DNA of 39,764 nucleotides from Candidatus Omnitrophota bacterium (GTDB lineage Bacteria; Omnitrophota; Gorgyraeia; Duberdicusellales; 4484-171): NCBI GenBank assembly GCA_023819315.1, contig JAMWBQ010000005.1, positions 1 to 39,764 of the forward strand, read 5' to 3'. Shown piece by piece: positions 21,000 to 30,945 of this stretch (position 1 is its first letter; each line of letters starts with the position of its first letter). The notes under the pieces were generated by a model. It saw only the letters and a program-made list of their open reading frames with translations, ran no database searches and was not told where the DNA came from. The position numbers and the translations under genes were made by a program.

Positions 21000-21798
21000 T
21001 TTTATCCTTATTTGTAAACAAATCTGTTTTACTATGAGGGAAAATTATTAATCTTGGCCTTCCTTCCAAAACCATCTTACCCGTATCCTCAGAATAGGTA
21101 GCTTGCTCAGCAAATGTTACATTATCATCCCTAATTATCTTAACATCGCCTATTGCCACTATCTTTAAAATACGCTTTTTTTCCATATCAAAATAAACGA
21201 TAGCCTTATCCGATAATAGCTTACCATTGGGATTTTCTACCACCACTTTATTATTAAAAATTGCTTCCCCCCTATTATAATCTATTTCCAAAGGACCATC
21301 ACAAGTTATGGTGGTCATTTCTCTATTATCATTTAAAGCTACCTTAACTTCCTCTTGAAAACTTATCTGTTTCAATTTCGTATCTGCCTCTAAACCTTTT
21401 GCATTAACTTTTAAAGACTCGTCTCTAACAAGTTCTACTTCTTTATCTGTAGAAACACTATTATAATGTTGCTTCCAGTTTAAAAACTCAGTGTTTAATT
21501 TTAACCCTTGGCTATTATTTATCCTTACATTTTTCTCCAAACAAAGTTCCATATTAGTTTTATCCAATTTAGCTTTATCAGCCTTTATATCTATAATATC
21601 ATTTTTCTGAAAATACTTTGCCTCCACCCCATCTATCTCTACATAACTATCCCAAACAGTAGCCTCATTACCTTTAACTTCCCAATCCTTCAACCCCTCG
21701 TTCTTATAGTTGGAAAGATAAAAATCTTGAATCTTTTGTTGAGAATAACTAATCCCATTTAAAAAAAATAAACTTATAATAAGGAAAACATATAACAT
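20980..21798 (-). CDS. LptC-LptA-like fused LPS transport protein
   Basis: N-terminal hydrophobic anchor, LptC-like DFYLSNYKNEGLKDWEVKGNEATVWDSYVEIDGVEAKYF...IKADKAKLDK, followed by OstA/LptA-like repeats (GPLEIDYNRGEAIFNNKVVVENPNGKLLSDKAIVYFD). Confidence 0.75.
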   Translation of the reverse strand: MLYVFLIISLFFLNGISYSQQKIQDFYLSNYKNEGLKDWEVKGNEATVWDSYVEIDGVEAKYFQKNDIIDIKADKAKLDKTNMELCLEKNVRINNSQGLKLNTEFLNWKQHYNSVSTDKEVELVRDESLKVNAKGLEADTKLKQISFQEEVKVALNDNREMTTITCDGPLEIDYNRGEAIFNNKVVVENPNGKLLSDKAIVYFDMEKKRILKIVAIGDVKIIRDDNVTFAEQATYSEDTGKMVLEGRPRLIIFPHSKTDLFTNKDKNENSGN

Positions 21799-21879
21799 AA
21801 TTTAAGGGTATAATAATCTATCATACTTTTCTATAATGTCAATCGGAGTTTTGCTATCCTAAAAAATTTCCTTAAAATA

Positions 21880-22389
21880 CTATAAATTTTCTATAGCTCT
21901 ATGCCATAACTTTTTACTCTTTAGAATTAACTCCACAATTTCTCTAACTGCTCCTTCCCCCCCTTTATGTTTAGTCACATATACCGCTATATCCTTTACT
22001 TCTTTAACCGCATCCTTCACAGCTATAGGAACACCTACTTTTTTCATTATGCCTATATCTATAAGGTCATCGCCAACAAAACATATCTCATTGCTAATTA
22101 TAGAATAATCCTTTTCTATCTTAGATAAAATACTTTCCTTCGGTAATATACCTGCATAAACTTCTACTCCCATATCCATAGCTCTCTTTCTTACTACCGA
22201 AGAATCCTTAGCAGTAACCAAAATTACCTTTATTCCCATCTTACCTAAAAGGTAAATACCTAAACCATCCTTTACATCAAAACCTTTCAACTCTCTTCCC
22301 TCACTATCGTAAATAATTTCACCTTTAGTCAAAACTCCATCAACATCGAGAAGAAGTAATTTTATCTTTCTGAAGATAGAACTTCTCAT
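21880..22389 (-). CDS. kdsC: 3-deoxy-D-manno-octulosonate 8-phosphate phosphatase (HAD-IIIA)
   Basis: KLLLLDVDGVLTKGEI, FDVKDGLGIYLLGKMGIKVILVTAKDS, EICFVGDDLIDIGIMKKVG. Confidence 0.93.
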   Translation of the reverse strand: MRSSIFRKIKLLLLDVDGVLTKGEIIYDSEGRELKGFDVKDGLGIYLLGKMGIKVILVTAKDSSVVRKRAMDMGVEVYAGILPKESILSKIEKDYSIISNEICFVGDDLIDIGIMKKVGVPIAVKDAVKEVKDIAVYVTKHKGGEGAVREIVELILKSKKLWHRAIENL

Positions 22390-22408
22390 ATAATTTTTAT
22401 TGCTTTTT

Positions 22409-23389
22409 TTACACTATTCCTGCAGAAATTAGGTCCTGAACATCCAACATACCTACTACTCTAAAACTTCTATCCACCACAGGAACCTCATCTATCTTCT
22501 TATTTTCTAAAATCTTTAGTGCTTCTGAGGCTAAATCATCCTCGTAGACTACCGTAGGGGTCTTTGTCATTACCTCCTTTATTTTTCTGTGCAGAATTCC
22601 CCGTTCATCACCTAAATGTCTTCTTAAATCTCCATCGGTAAATATACCTACAAGTTTACCATCTTTATCTACTATTGAGACTGCTCCTGCGTGAGCAGAA
22701 GTAATCTTTACAAGCACATCTTTTACCAAAGTATTTTCTTCCACAACGGGATTAAATTTACCCTTTCTCATAATATCCCTCGTTTTCAATAAAAGTTTCC
22801 TTCCTAAAGAACCGCGGGGATGGAAAAAGGCAAAATCTTTCTCTTTAAATCCACGCATTTTCTGCAAACATACAGCGATAACATCGCACATCGCTAACAT
22901 AGCTGTAGTAGAAGTTGTGGGAGCTAATCCCAACGGACAAGCTTCTTTTTCTACTCTAACATCAACAAAAGCATCTGAATACCTTGCTAAATTAGACTTT
23001 CTATTACCTGTAAGAGCAACTATCTTTGCGCCAATCTTTTTAACGAAAGGAATTAGATTTTTAATCTCTTCTGTCTCACCGCTATAAGAAAGAACGAAAA
23101 CAACATCATCATCTTCTATCCTACCTAAATCCCCATGAACAGCTTCAGCAGAATGTACCCAGAAAGAGGATGAACCTGTAGAAGATAATGTAGCAGAAAA
23201 TTTCTGCCCAATAATTCCCGCTTTTCCCACGCCGGTAACCACTATCTTACCTTTACAAGAGTAAAGGATTTTTATAACATTGAAAAAATTTTTATCTATT
23301 CTCTCTTTCAGTTCTATAAGAGCACGTGCCTCTATATCTAAAACTTCCCCTGCTAAACTTTTAAGTTCGTTACTATCTATCTTCTTCAT
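22409..23389 (-). CDS. kdsD: Arabinose-5-phosphate isomerase (KpsF/GutQ family) with CBS pair
   Basis: GKIVVTGVGKAGIIGQKFSATLSSTGSSSFWVHSAEAVHGDLGRI, SYSGETEEIKNLIP, two CBS motifs. Confidence 0.94.
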   Translation of the reverse strand: MKKIDSNELKSLAGEVLDIEARALIELKERIDKNFFNVIKILYSCKGKIVVTGVGKAGIIGQKFSATLSSTGSSSFWVHSAEAVHGDLGRIEDDDVVFVLSYSGETEEIKNLIPFVKKIGAKIVALTGNRKSNLARYSDAFVDVRVEKEACPLGLAPTTSTTAMLAMCDVIAVCLQKMRGFKEKDFAFFHPRGSLGRKLLLKTRDIMRKGKFNPVVEENTLVKDVLVKITSAHAGAVSIVDKDGKLVGIFTDGDLRRHLGDERGILHRKIKEVMTKTPTVVYEDDLASEALKILENKKIDEVPVVDRSFRVVGMLDVQDLISAGIV

Positions 23390-24167
23390 TTAACACCTCT
23401 CTTAACTTTAATACCCTTCTAATCAGTTTCTCTACATTAAAAAGAGGAAAAGTTGTTGCTCTATCTGAAAGAGCTGATTGCGGATGAGGATGCACTTCCA
23501 TAAAAAGCCCATCTATACCCATAGCTACTCCCCCAAGAGCTAAAGGATAAGCGAATTCGCCTCTTCCTCCCGATTCACCATCTTTAGATGCTGGTTCCTG
23601 AAGAGAGTGAGTAACATCAAATATAACAGGATAACCAAATTCCTTCATAATCAAAAAAGAACGAAAATCAACTACCAGATTTTGATAACCAAAACTTGTT
23701 CCTCTCTCGGTAAGAAAAATATTTCTATTACCTGTGGAAAGTATTTTTTCTATTACATATTTCATCTCGTAGGGAGACATAAACTGTGCTTTTTTTATAT
23801 TTATGGTTTTTTTGCTCTTTGCTGCTTCTATAATTAAATCCGTCTGACGAGAAAGAAAAGCTGGTATCTGAATTACATCAAGAATATCTTTAACAACCTT
23901 TACTTCTGTTCGACAATGGACATCACTTAAAATTTTTATATTTAGCTTTCTCTTTATCTCTTCGAGTATATTTATACCTTTAGTTAATCCAGGTCCACGA
24001 TAAGAACTTATAGAGGTCCTGTTCGCTTTATCGTAGCTTGCTTTAAAAATAAAATCTATAGGATGAGCTGAGGTTATATCTTTAAGTCTCTTAGCTATTT
24101 CCAAAGTCAACCTTTTGTTTTCAATAACGCAAGGACCAGCTATAAATATAAATTTATCTTTTACCAT
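23373..24167 (-). CDS. kdsA: 3-deoxy-8-phosphooctulonate synthase
   Basis: FIAGPCVIENKRLTLEIAKRL, FKASYDKANRTSISSYRGPGL, FLTERGTSFGYQNLVVDFRS, MEVHPHPQSALSDRATTFPL. Confidence 0.96.
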   Translation of the reverse strand: MVKDKFIFIAGPCVIENKRLTLEIAKRLKDITSAHPIDFIFKASYDKANRTSISSYRGPGLTKGINILEEIKRKLNIKILSDVHCRTEVKVVKDILDVIQIPAFLSRQTDLIIEAAKSKKTINIKKAQFMSPYEMKYVIEKILSTGNRNIFLTERGTSFGYQNLVVDFRSFLIMKEFGYPVIFDVTHSLQEPASKDGESGGRGEFAYPLALGGVAMGIDGLFMEVHPHPQSALSDRATTFPLFNVEKLIRRVLKLREVLNEEDR

Positions 24168-24327
24168 TCTATATTCACTAATTATAAAATTCTAAGTCCT
24201 ACAATTTGTCTCTCTCAATTCCTATAGGTTTCTATAAGTTTCCTGTTTAGGATTTAGAGTTTATACTTTGCATTGAAGACTATTATCTTAGGTATGCAAC
24301 TAAATTACTTATGTATCTCCTTTTTGA

Positions 24328-25080
24328 TCAAGTCTTAGGAGGAAGGAGTTCTTTCCTTAAAATCTTTTCAACTTTCTCTAAATCTTCTTCTACATCTATA
24401 CCATATGAATCAAAATTAGTTTCTATAACTTTTATCTTATAACCAGCCTCTATAGCTCTTAATTGTTCTAATTTTTCCCTTTCCTCTAAATAAGATTTTG
24501 GTAAATTTTTAAAAGTGTAAAGAAAATCTTTTGTGTAAGCGTAAATACCTATATGTTTATAATACCTAATTTCTTCTCTTCTATCTCTATTATAAGGTAT
24601 GGGAAAACGAGAAAAATAAAGAGCAAAATTATTTTTATCGGTAACCACCTTTACCACATTAGGGTCACTTATCTCCTCATCATTCTCTATACGTTTCTTA
24701 ACCGTTGCCATAACTAATGTTTTATCTTGTAACATACAAGAAGCTAATTCATCGATAACCGAAGGATGAATTAAAGGTTCATCTCCCTGTATATTTATAA
24801 CTATTTTTACATCTATTTCTCTAACAACCTCAGCAATCCTATCTGTCCCCGAAATATGCTCGGGAGAAGTAAATATAACTTCCCCCCCAAATCCTTTAGC
24901 TATACTCTCTATTTCCTCACTATCACAAGCTATTACTAATCGATCAAGAAGAATTGATTGTTTAGCTCTTTCCCAAGTCCACTGTATAATCGGCTTACCT
25001 AATATTTTTCTTATGAGCTTATTAGGTAAGCGTGTAGATCTTAAACGTGCAGGTATAACACCTATAACATTCATATACAA
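24328..25080 (-). CDS. kdsB: 3-deoxy-manno-octulosonate cytidylyltransferase
   Basis: VIPARLRSTRLPNKLIRKILGKPIIQWTWERA, NIQGDEPLIHPSVIDEL, HIGIYAYTKDFLYTF. Confidence 0.95.
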   Translation of the reverse strand: MYMNVIGVIPARLRSTRLPNKLIRKILGKPIIQWTWERAKQSILLDRLVIACDSEEIESIAKGFGGEVIFTSPEHISGTDRIAEVVREIDVKIVINIQGDEPLIHPSVIDELASCMLQDKTLVMATVKKRIENDEEISDPNVVKVVTDKNNFALYFSRFPIPYNRDRREEIRYYKHIGIYAYTKDFLYTFKNLPKSYLEEREKLEQLRAIEAGYKIKVIETNFDSYGIDVEEDLEKVEKILRKELLPPKT

Positions 25081-25096
25081 AATTAATATGCTACTG

Positions 25097-26143
25097 CTAA
25101 ACTAAAGTAGATTTCTTATTTATTTTACTTCCTTCGTTAATCACCAATTGAGGAGCTAAATTTTCCACTGTTTCCCAAAGTTCATCGGGATAAGTAGTAG
25201 CTGCTCCTAATTTACCCACAACTATACCGGCAGCAAAATTAGACAAAACCGTTGCCTCTAAGAAAGACCCTCCACTTGCTAAAGCTAAAGTGAATACTGC
25301 TATGACCGTATCTCCTGCACCGGTTACATCGTAAACCTCTTTTGCCGTGGTAGGTATATGTAAACTATTCTTTTTATCCACGAATAGTTGCATTCCCTCT
25401 TCTCCCAGGGTAATAATAAGGGCTTGTGGTTTCAATTTCTCCATTATTATCTCGCCCAATAATTCTATCTCTGTTTTTTTCTTTACTCTAAATCCACCAG
25501 CTATTTCCGCTTCTTTCAAATTAGGAGTAAGTGCTGTTACTCCTTGATAGTAATCGAAATGGTCTTCTTTGGGATCAACGGTAACAATCTTATTCTTCTC
25601 TTTACAAATTTTTACCACCTCACCTACAGTATAGGGATTAATTACTCCTTTACCGTAATCCTCAATTATAACTGCATCGAACTCATCTATTCTTTTTCTA
25701 ATTTTACTAAGTATCTTATCACATATATCAAGAGAAATCTCCTCTCTCGATTCCCAATCAACCCTTACTACTTGCTGATGCTGAGCAATAATTCTCGTTT
25801 TCAAAGTAGTTGGTCTATTAGGGTCCTTAATAACCAAATCAGTTGATACACCTTTATTCTTATTAATCAAAGAAAACAAAATTTTTCCATAATAATCGTT
25901 ACCGATAACTCCTGCCAAGGTAACCTTACCATCCAAATCCACGATATTTAAACCAACGTTAGCTGAACCACCCCCCAAATAACTATCTCTCTTTGCCCAA
26001 ACTATAGGCACAGGAGCCTCGGGAGAAATTCTTTCCACATCACCTAAAATATACTGGTCAAGAATAATATCACCTAAAACTAAAATATGCTTATTTTTAA
26101 AATTACTTAATATCTTTTTTAAATTTTTAGGACTTACTTTCAT
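25097..26143 (-). CDS. rfaE1: D-glycero-beta-D-manno-heptose-7-phosphate kinase (RfaE domain I)
   Basis: HILVLGDIILDQYILGDVERISPEAPVPIVWAKRDSYLGGGSANVGLNI...VYDVTGAGDTVIAVFTLALASG. Confidence 0.93.
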   Translation of the reverse strand: MKVSPKNLKKILSNFKNKHILVLGDIILDQYILGDVERISPEAPVPIVWAKRDSYLGGGSANVGLNIVDLDGKVTLAGVIGNDYYGKILFSLINKNKGVSTDLVIKDPNRPTTLKTRIIAQHQQVVRVDWESREEISLDICDKILSKIRKRIDEFDAVIIEDYGKGVINPYTVGEVVKICKEKNKIVTVDPKEDHFDYYQGVTALTPNLKEAEIAGGFRVKKKTEIELLGEIIMEKLKPQALIITLGEEGMQLFVDKKNSLHIPTTAKEVYDVTGAGDTVIAVFTLALASGGSFLEATVLSNFAAGIVVGKLGAATTYPDELWETVENLAPQLVINEGSKINKKSTLV

Positions 26144-26232
26144 ATCTAAAAACTAATTCTATAGACACAAAATATATTAACTTGACAAACGAGGAATAAT
26201 ACAATTAGAATTTCAAATTTTTAGAAACTAAA

Positions 26233-27144
26233 TTATTTTATCATATATTGTATAAGATGACAATAAACCCAGTGCCCTTGCTCAACCTGTAATTTAGAAG
26301 GTTCATTATAACATACTTTTCTCTTCTGACAACAGTAATTTCTAAATACACATCCACCAACTTCCTCTCCCCAATATCTAACATCCTTTAACTTATAGGA
26401 AGCTGCTGAGATAAGCAACTTGGTATAAGGATGCATAGGATTATTATAGACTCTTTCAGTTAAACCTGCTTCTACTATTTTCCCTCCGTACATAACAAAT
26501 ACGTAAGAGGATACTTTTTTTACTATATTCAGATTATGAGAGATAAAAAGATAACTAAGCGAGTAACTCCTCTGCAGAGAATTCAATAACTTTAAGATGG
26601 TAAAGGTTGTGGAAATATCTAAATTGGAAGTAGGCTCATCAAGAACAACTAACCTTGGTTTATTTATCAAAGCACGCAATAGCGAGAACCTTTGTAGTTG
26701 TCCACCACTTAACTGGTGAGGATAATGATAAAGAGTATCTTTATCTAACTCAACTTCTTCTAATCTTTCTTCTATAATTTTAATAGCTTTATCTTTACTT
26801 ACTCCTTCCCAAACATTCAAAGTTTCATAAAGGGTAGAAAACATTGTATAGCGAGGGTCAAAACTTAAATAAGGGTTCTGAAATACTATCTGAATATTTC
26901 TTCTTATGAATTTTTCTTTATTCCTTAAATTAATTTCCTCTCCCTTAAAGTAAATCTTACCTGAATCTATACTATAAAAACCCAAGATAGCTTTTGCCAA
27001 GGTTGTTTTTCCACAACCAGACTCTCCTACCAAACCGGTAGTAAGCTTTTCATAAATACTTATATCTACACCATCCAAAGCCTTAACCGTGCGCTTTTTA
27101 ATTTTAAAATACTTTTTAATGTTTTCTGTTCTCAATAACTCCAT
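26233..27144 (-). CDS. Oligopeptide/dipeptide ABC transporter ATPase (OppF-like)
   Basis: LVGESGCGKTTLAKAILG, HQLSGGQLQRFSLLRALINKPRLVVLDEPTSNLD, C-terminal oligo_HPY Cys-rich tail. Confidence 0.93.
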   Translation of the reverse strand: MELLRTENIKKYFKIKKRTVKALDGVDISIYEKLTTGLVGESGCGKTTLAKAILGFYSIDSGKIYFKGEEINLRNKEKFIRRNIQIVFQNPYLSFDPRYTMFSTLYETLNVWEGVSKDKAIKIIEERLEEVELDKDTLYHYPHQLSGGQLQRFSLLRALINKPRLVVLDEPTSNLDISTTFTILKLLNSLQRSYSLSYLFISHNLNIVKKVSSYVFVMYGGKIVEAGLTERVYNNPMHPYTKLLISAASYKLKDVRYWGEEVGGCVFRNYCCQKRKVCYNEPSKLQVEQGHWVYCHLIQYMIK

Positions 27145-27161
27145 TATTACGAATTTATTTT

Positions 27162-27941
27162 TTAACTATCCATCTCATGGTAAACAGAGAGCAATAACTT
27201 AGTATAATCGTCTTTAGGAGAGGTAAATAAATAATCTTTACTATTCACCTCTTTAACCTCACCTCTGTAAAGCACAACAACTCTATCTGCTAAAACCTTT
27301 ATTAATCCTAAATTATGGGTAATGAAAATAATACTAAGATCTAACTCCTTACGTAATTGTAAGATCAGATTAACAATTTGACTCTCTATAGTAACATCCA
27401 AAGAACTCGTAGGTTCATCGGCTATCAACAATTTAGGTTTTACTGATATAGCCATAGCAATCATAACCCTCTGTATTTGGCCACCACTTAACTGGTGAGG
27501 ATAAGAATTTATAATTCTTTCCCCTGGTTCTAACATTACTCTCTTAAAAGAATCCTTAATAATGTATGATATCTTATCCTTATCTTTAATACCCGCTTCT
27601 CTTAAAAACTCTTGAAACTGATAACCTATAGATAAGACAGGATTAAAAGAAGCGGATGGTTCCTGAGGAATCATAGCAATCGTTTTGCCTCTTAATATCT
27701 TTAATTCTTTGGGAGAAAGGCTAAAGATATTTTTTCCTTCAAAGAAAATCTCTCCTCTTATCTCAGTTTCCTGAGGTAAAAGATTCAATATGGAGTAAGC
27801 CAGAGTAGACTTGCCACTACCAGACTCCCCAACTATACCTAAGATCTCACCTTCTTCAACATTAAAACTAACACCCTTCAAGGCTTCTACGAATTTTCTT
27901 GCCCGATATTTTACACTGAGCTTATTTACATTTAGTAACAT
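27162..27941 (-). CDS. Oligopeptide/dipeptide ABC transporter ATPase (OppD-like)
   Basis: IVGESGSGKSTLAYSILNLLP, MIPQEPSASFNPVLSIGYQ, HQLSGGQIQRVMIAMAISVKPKLLIADEPTSSLDVT. Confidence 0.93.
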   Translation of the reverse strand: MLLNVNKLSVKYRARKFVEALKGVSFNVEEGEILGIVGESGSGKSTLAYSILNLLPQETEIRGEIFFEGKNIFSLSPKELKILRGKTIAMIPQEPSASFNPVLSIGYQFQEFLREAGIKDKDKISYIIKDSFKRVMLEPGERIINSYPHQLSGGQIQRVMIAMAISVKPKLLIADEPTSSLDVTIESQIVNLILQLRKELDLSIIFITHNLGLIKVLADRVVVLYRGEVKEVNSKDYLFTSPKDDYTKLLLSVYHEMDS

Positions 27942-27943
27942 AT

Positions 27944-28993
27944 CTACAAAATCCTTCTTTTAGGATCTAAAATATCTCTGAGAGTATCTCCTAAAATATT
28001 GAAACAAATTGTTACCAAAAGAATAAAAAAACCAGGGATTAAAATCCAGGGATAAAGCTGAATATCAACGATTGTCTGAGCAGAAGAAAACATATTACCC
28101 CAACTTGGTTGAGGCTCTTGAATACCCAGCCCCAACAAACTCAAAGCTGCCTCACCGATAATATAAGAAGGAACACTTAAAAATATTGCTACCAGAGCAT
28201 AAGAAAAGGTATGGGGTAAGATATGTCTTAAAATTATCTTCACATTACTTAATCCTATAGCTTTCGCTGAGAGGATAAACTCATTTTCTCTAAGGGAAAT
28301 AGCCATCCCCCGAATCACCCTTGCTATTGATGCCCAACCGATTAAAGAAAGAATAACCACGATAAGTAAGTAAACTTGTGTAGAACTCATTTCGGGAGGG
28401 AAAGATGCTCTTAAAGCAAGCATAAGATAGAAGCTTGGCACCATCATCATCATCTCTACTAAACGCATAAGTATATTATCTACCCTACCTCCAAAATATC
28501 CGGAAACACCTCCTACAATCATCCCGATAATAAAAGAGATAGTTACCCCAATTAAACCTATACTTAGAGATATTCTTGCCCCATAAACCAAACGAGAAAA
28601 AATATCTCTTCCTTTTAAATCTCCCCCAAAGATATATATTCTGCTACCTTCTACACCAAAAAGATGTATATTGCTCTCCCATAAACCCAATAACTTATAC
28701 TTAAATCCTCTAACAAAAAATCTGAGGGGATAAATCTCTTTCTTATTCTCGTAGTATCTACGTTGATAATACTTATTTACTTCGAATTGATATTTATAGA
28801 TATAAGGGCCGATTCTTTTCTGAGAAGAATCAAAGAAATGTATCCTCATTGGGGGAGCCCAGGAGTACATTATATCTTCATCATCGTAATGATAAGGAGA
28901 AACAAAATCAGCAAAGATTGCTATTAAATAAAGAGTTACTAAGATAAACAAAGATAAGAAAGCCAATTTATCCTTTAACAATTTCTTTAACAT
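27944..28993 (-). CDS. Oligopeptide/dipeptide ABC transporter permease (OppC-like) with long extracytoplasmic insertion
   Basis: DLKGRDIFSRLVYGARISLSIGLIGV, EAALSLLGLGIQEPQPSWGNMFSSA; about 75-residue insertion between TM1 and the GRDxFSR region. Confidence 0.93.
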   Translation of the reverse strand: MLKKLLKDKLAFLSLFILVTLYLIAIFADFVSPYHYDDEDIMYSWAPPMRIHFFDSSQKRIGPYIYKYQFEVNKYYQRRYYENKKEIYPLRFFVRGFKYKLLGLWESNIHLFGVEGSRIYIFGGDLKGRDIFSRLVYGARISLSIGLIGVTISFIIGMIVGGVSGYFGGRVDNILMRLVEMMMMVPSFYLMLALRASFPPEMSSTQVYLLIVVILSLIGWASIARVIRGMAISLRENEFILSAKAIGLSNVKIILRHILPHTFSYALVAIFLSVPSYIIGEAALSLLGLGIQEPQPSWGNMFSSAQTIVDIQLYPWILIPGFFILLVTICFNILGDTLRDILDPKRRIL

Positions 28994-29029
28994 AAAGATA
29001 TTAAGATCTTAATTCCCCAAAATTTACAA

Positions 29030-30004
29030 CTAAACCTCCCTTTCGTATCTTATGCGCGGATCGGAAAAAACAAGTAAAATATCTGCGAAGAGATTACCTA
29101 AAATTAAGAGGAAACCACTGATTAGAACAGAACCCATAACCAAATATATATCCTGTTTGCGAACTGCTTCTAAAGTAACTTGACCTAACCCTGGCCAACC
29201 TACAATTATCTCCGTAAGAGCAGCTCCACTTAAAAGAGAGGAAAGCTGATAACCAAAAATAGTAATCATGGGATTAAGAGCATTTTTCAGAACATGTATA
29301 TAAAGGATCCTCTTTTCGCTTATTCCTCTTGCTCTTGCGGAAAGAATATACTGTGAGCCTAAAACCTCTAAAAGGTTACCTCGCATTATCCTCTGTAAAG
29401 AAGCAATACTACCAATGGATAAGACCAGAGTGGGTAAAATAAGATGTCTGCCAACATCTATCAATTTCTCCCAAAAGGATAAATATTCAAATCTTAAAGA
29501 CCGCATTCCCCCCAAAGGTAATATTCCTGTTCTATAAACAAAAAATAGAAAAATAAATGCTAAAAAAAATGAGGGGGTAGAGATCCCTATATAAGAAAAA
29601 AAAGAGATTAATCTATCAATAAATTTATTTCTATGCAAAACAGCTAATATACCCAAAGGAATAACGCATAACCAAATAAAAACTATGGTAGAAAAAGATA
29701 GTATTAAAGTATTAAATGCTCGTGAAGTAATTACTTTTTTTACCGGTGATTGATAAGTAAAAGAATACCCCAAATCAAAATGGATAATATGCCATAACCA
29801 AATAATATACTGCTTTATTACAGGTTCGTTTAAATGAAATTTTTCTTCGTATATTTTTATAACCTCACGAGAAACTTGGGGATTAGATTTTAAATTACTT
29901 AAGAAATCACCGGGAGCAAGCTGAATAAAAATAAAAGTAATTAGTGTCACTCCTAAAAGAAGAGGCAAAGAAAATAATAAACGTTTAATAATATAACCTC
30001 TCAT
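29030..30004 (-). CDS. Oligopeptide/dipeptide ABC transporter permease (OppB-like)
   Basis: YIIKRLLFSLPLLLGVTLITFIFIQLAPGDF, DLGYSFTYQSPVKKVI, ARARGISEKRILYIHVLKNALNPMITIFG. Confidence 0.94.
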   Translation of the reverse strand: MRGYIIKRLLFSLPLLLGVTLITFIFIQLAPGDFLSNLKSNPQVSREVIKIYEEKFHLNEPVIKQYIIWLWHIIHFDLGYSFTYQSPVKKVITSRAFNTLILSFSTIVFIWLCVIPLGILAVLHRNKFIDRLISFFSYIGISTPSFFLAFIFLFFVYRTGILPLGGMRSLRFEYLSFWEKLIDVGRHLILPTLVLSIGSIASLQRIMRGNLLEVLGSQYILSARARGISEKRILYIHVLKNALNPMITIFGYQLSSLLSGAALTEIIVGWPGLGQVTLEAVRKQDIYLVMGSVLISGFLLILGNLFADILLVFSDPRIRYEREV

Positions 30005-30238
30005 ACTAACACCAAAAATGACACAAAATGTTAACTTAGACTAATATACCTTTTAGTTTCTATCTATAAACCTTGAACTTACAACCCTAAACAAACTTAC
30101 CATAAATATTCATTGGGGCAAAGTATAAAAATTCAAAAGTCTATTTTATAAATTTTAATTCTCACTCTATGACTTTTAGGTTCTTTAACTCTTTTATCAA
30201 TTTCTATATTCTTTTTTTTAATTATTATAATTATATAG

Positions 30239-30267
30239 TTGATTTTTATAAAATTCAATGATATACT
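30239..30267 (+). promoter_or_regulatory. Putative promoter TTGATT-N17-TATACT for the TM protein / ParA-CBM48 unit
   Basis: TTGATT 30239-30244, 17-nt spacer, TATACT 30262-30267; ATG at 30280 with no visible Shine-Dalgarno. Confidence 0.5.
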
Positions 30268-30279
30268 AAATAAAAATAA

Positions 30280-30945
30280 ATGAGTGACTTTAAATACCCC
30301 TCAATCTCTACAAAAGATTCACAAAGATTGAAAACATCTTTTTTTGAAAATTATAAGGAGGGACCTTCCTCACAATTAGAAGAGCACCAAGATAAATTCA
30401 AATATTTTTCTTCAACAATCAGTAATAAGAAAAAAGTTTTAATCTCTACTATCCTATCAATTATATTTCTAACCTTAATGATCATTTTATTAAATCACTC
30501 CTTTAAAAAGAAATCTTACTCTGAATATGAAAAATATTCGTTTAATCTTTTAAAACAACCATCCTTAGCTTCTATTCAAATTATAAATTCTGTTGACTCA
30601 CAAAACCAAACCAAAAATGGACTTATAATAGACTTCTCTAACATAACTGACCTATCTAACTCCAAAATAGTTCTATACGTAGAAAAATCTAATGAAGAAG
30701 ACCTTCAAATTCAAACTATTATACGTGATGTTAATTACTTTTCTAATGCTAAAAAACCTATACAAATGCAAATAAAGCGTAATAGTAAATTCATAGAGAT
30801 ACCTATTGATATATACACCAACGACAACTCTCCTCTAAATCCTATGTTAGGTAAACAAATAAGATTACTTTTCTTAAGAGGGAAAAGGGTGTATGAACCT
30901 CTGGGAATAAAGGAGGTTTATTTGGTTAAAAAGGAGGTAAAATGA
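30280..30945 (+). CDS. Hypothetical single-TM protein: cytoplasmic N-terminus, TM helix, extracytoplasmic predicted beta-rich domain
   Basis: TM helix KVLISTILSIIFLTLMIILLNHSF after about 53 residues; C-terminal GLIIDFSNITDLSNSKIVLYVEKS... looks beta-sandwich-like (inference). ATGA overlap with the ParA gene. Confidence 0.75.
   Translation: MSDFKYPSISTKDSQRLKTSFFENYKEGPSSQLEEHQDKFKYFSSTISNKKKVLISTILSIIFLTLMIILLNHSFKKKSYSEYEKYSFNLLKQPSLASIQIINSVDSQNQTKNGLIIDFSNITDLSNSKIVLYVEKSNEEDLQIQTIIRDVNYFSNAKKPIQMQIKRNSKFIEIPIDIYTNDNSPLNPMLGKQIRLLFLRGKRVYEPLGIKEVYLVKKEVK

Noticed and set aside
20102-21762. Plus-strand ORFs 20102-20287 and 21508-21762
   Set aside because: Antisense to tig and the lptCA fusion; no domain or ribosome-binding support.
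23607-25846. Plus-strand ORFs 23607-23837, 25347-25547 and 25544-25846
   Set aside because: Antisense to kdsA and rfaE1, random-looking products.
20277-26143. Kds/RfaE1/Lpt cluster as a novel system
   Set aside because: Conserved LPS core synthesis and export genes clustered together; expected content for a Gram-negative lineage apart from the lptC/lptA fusion reported separately.
30005-30238. CRISPR, tRNA or IS remnants in the divergent intergenic region
   Set aside because: No repeats, inverted ends or tRNA signature seen; only AT-rich sequence.
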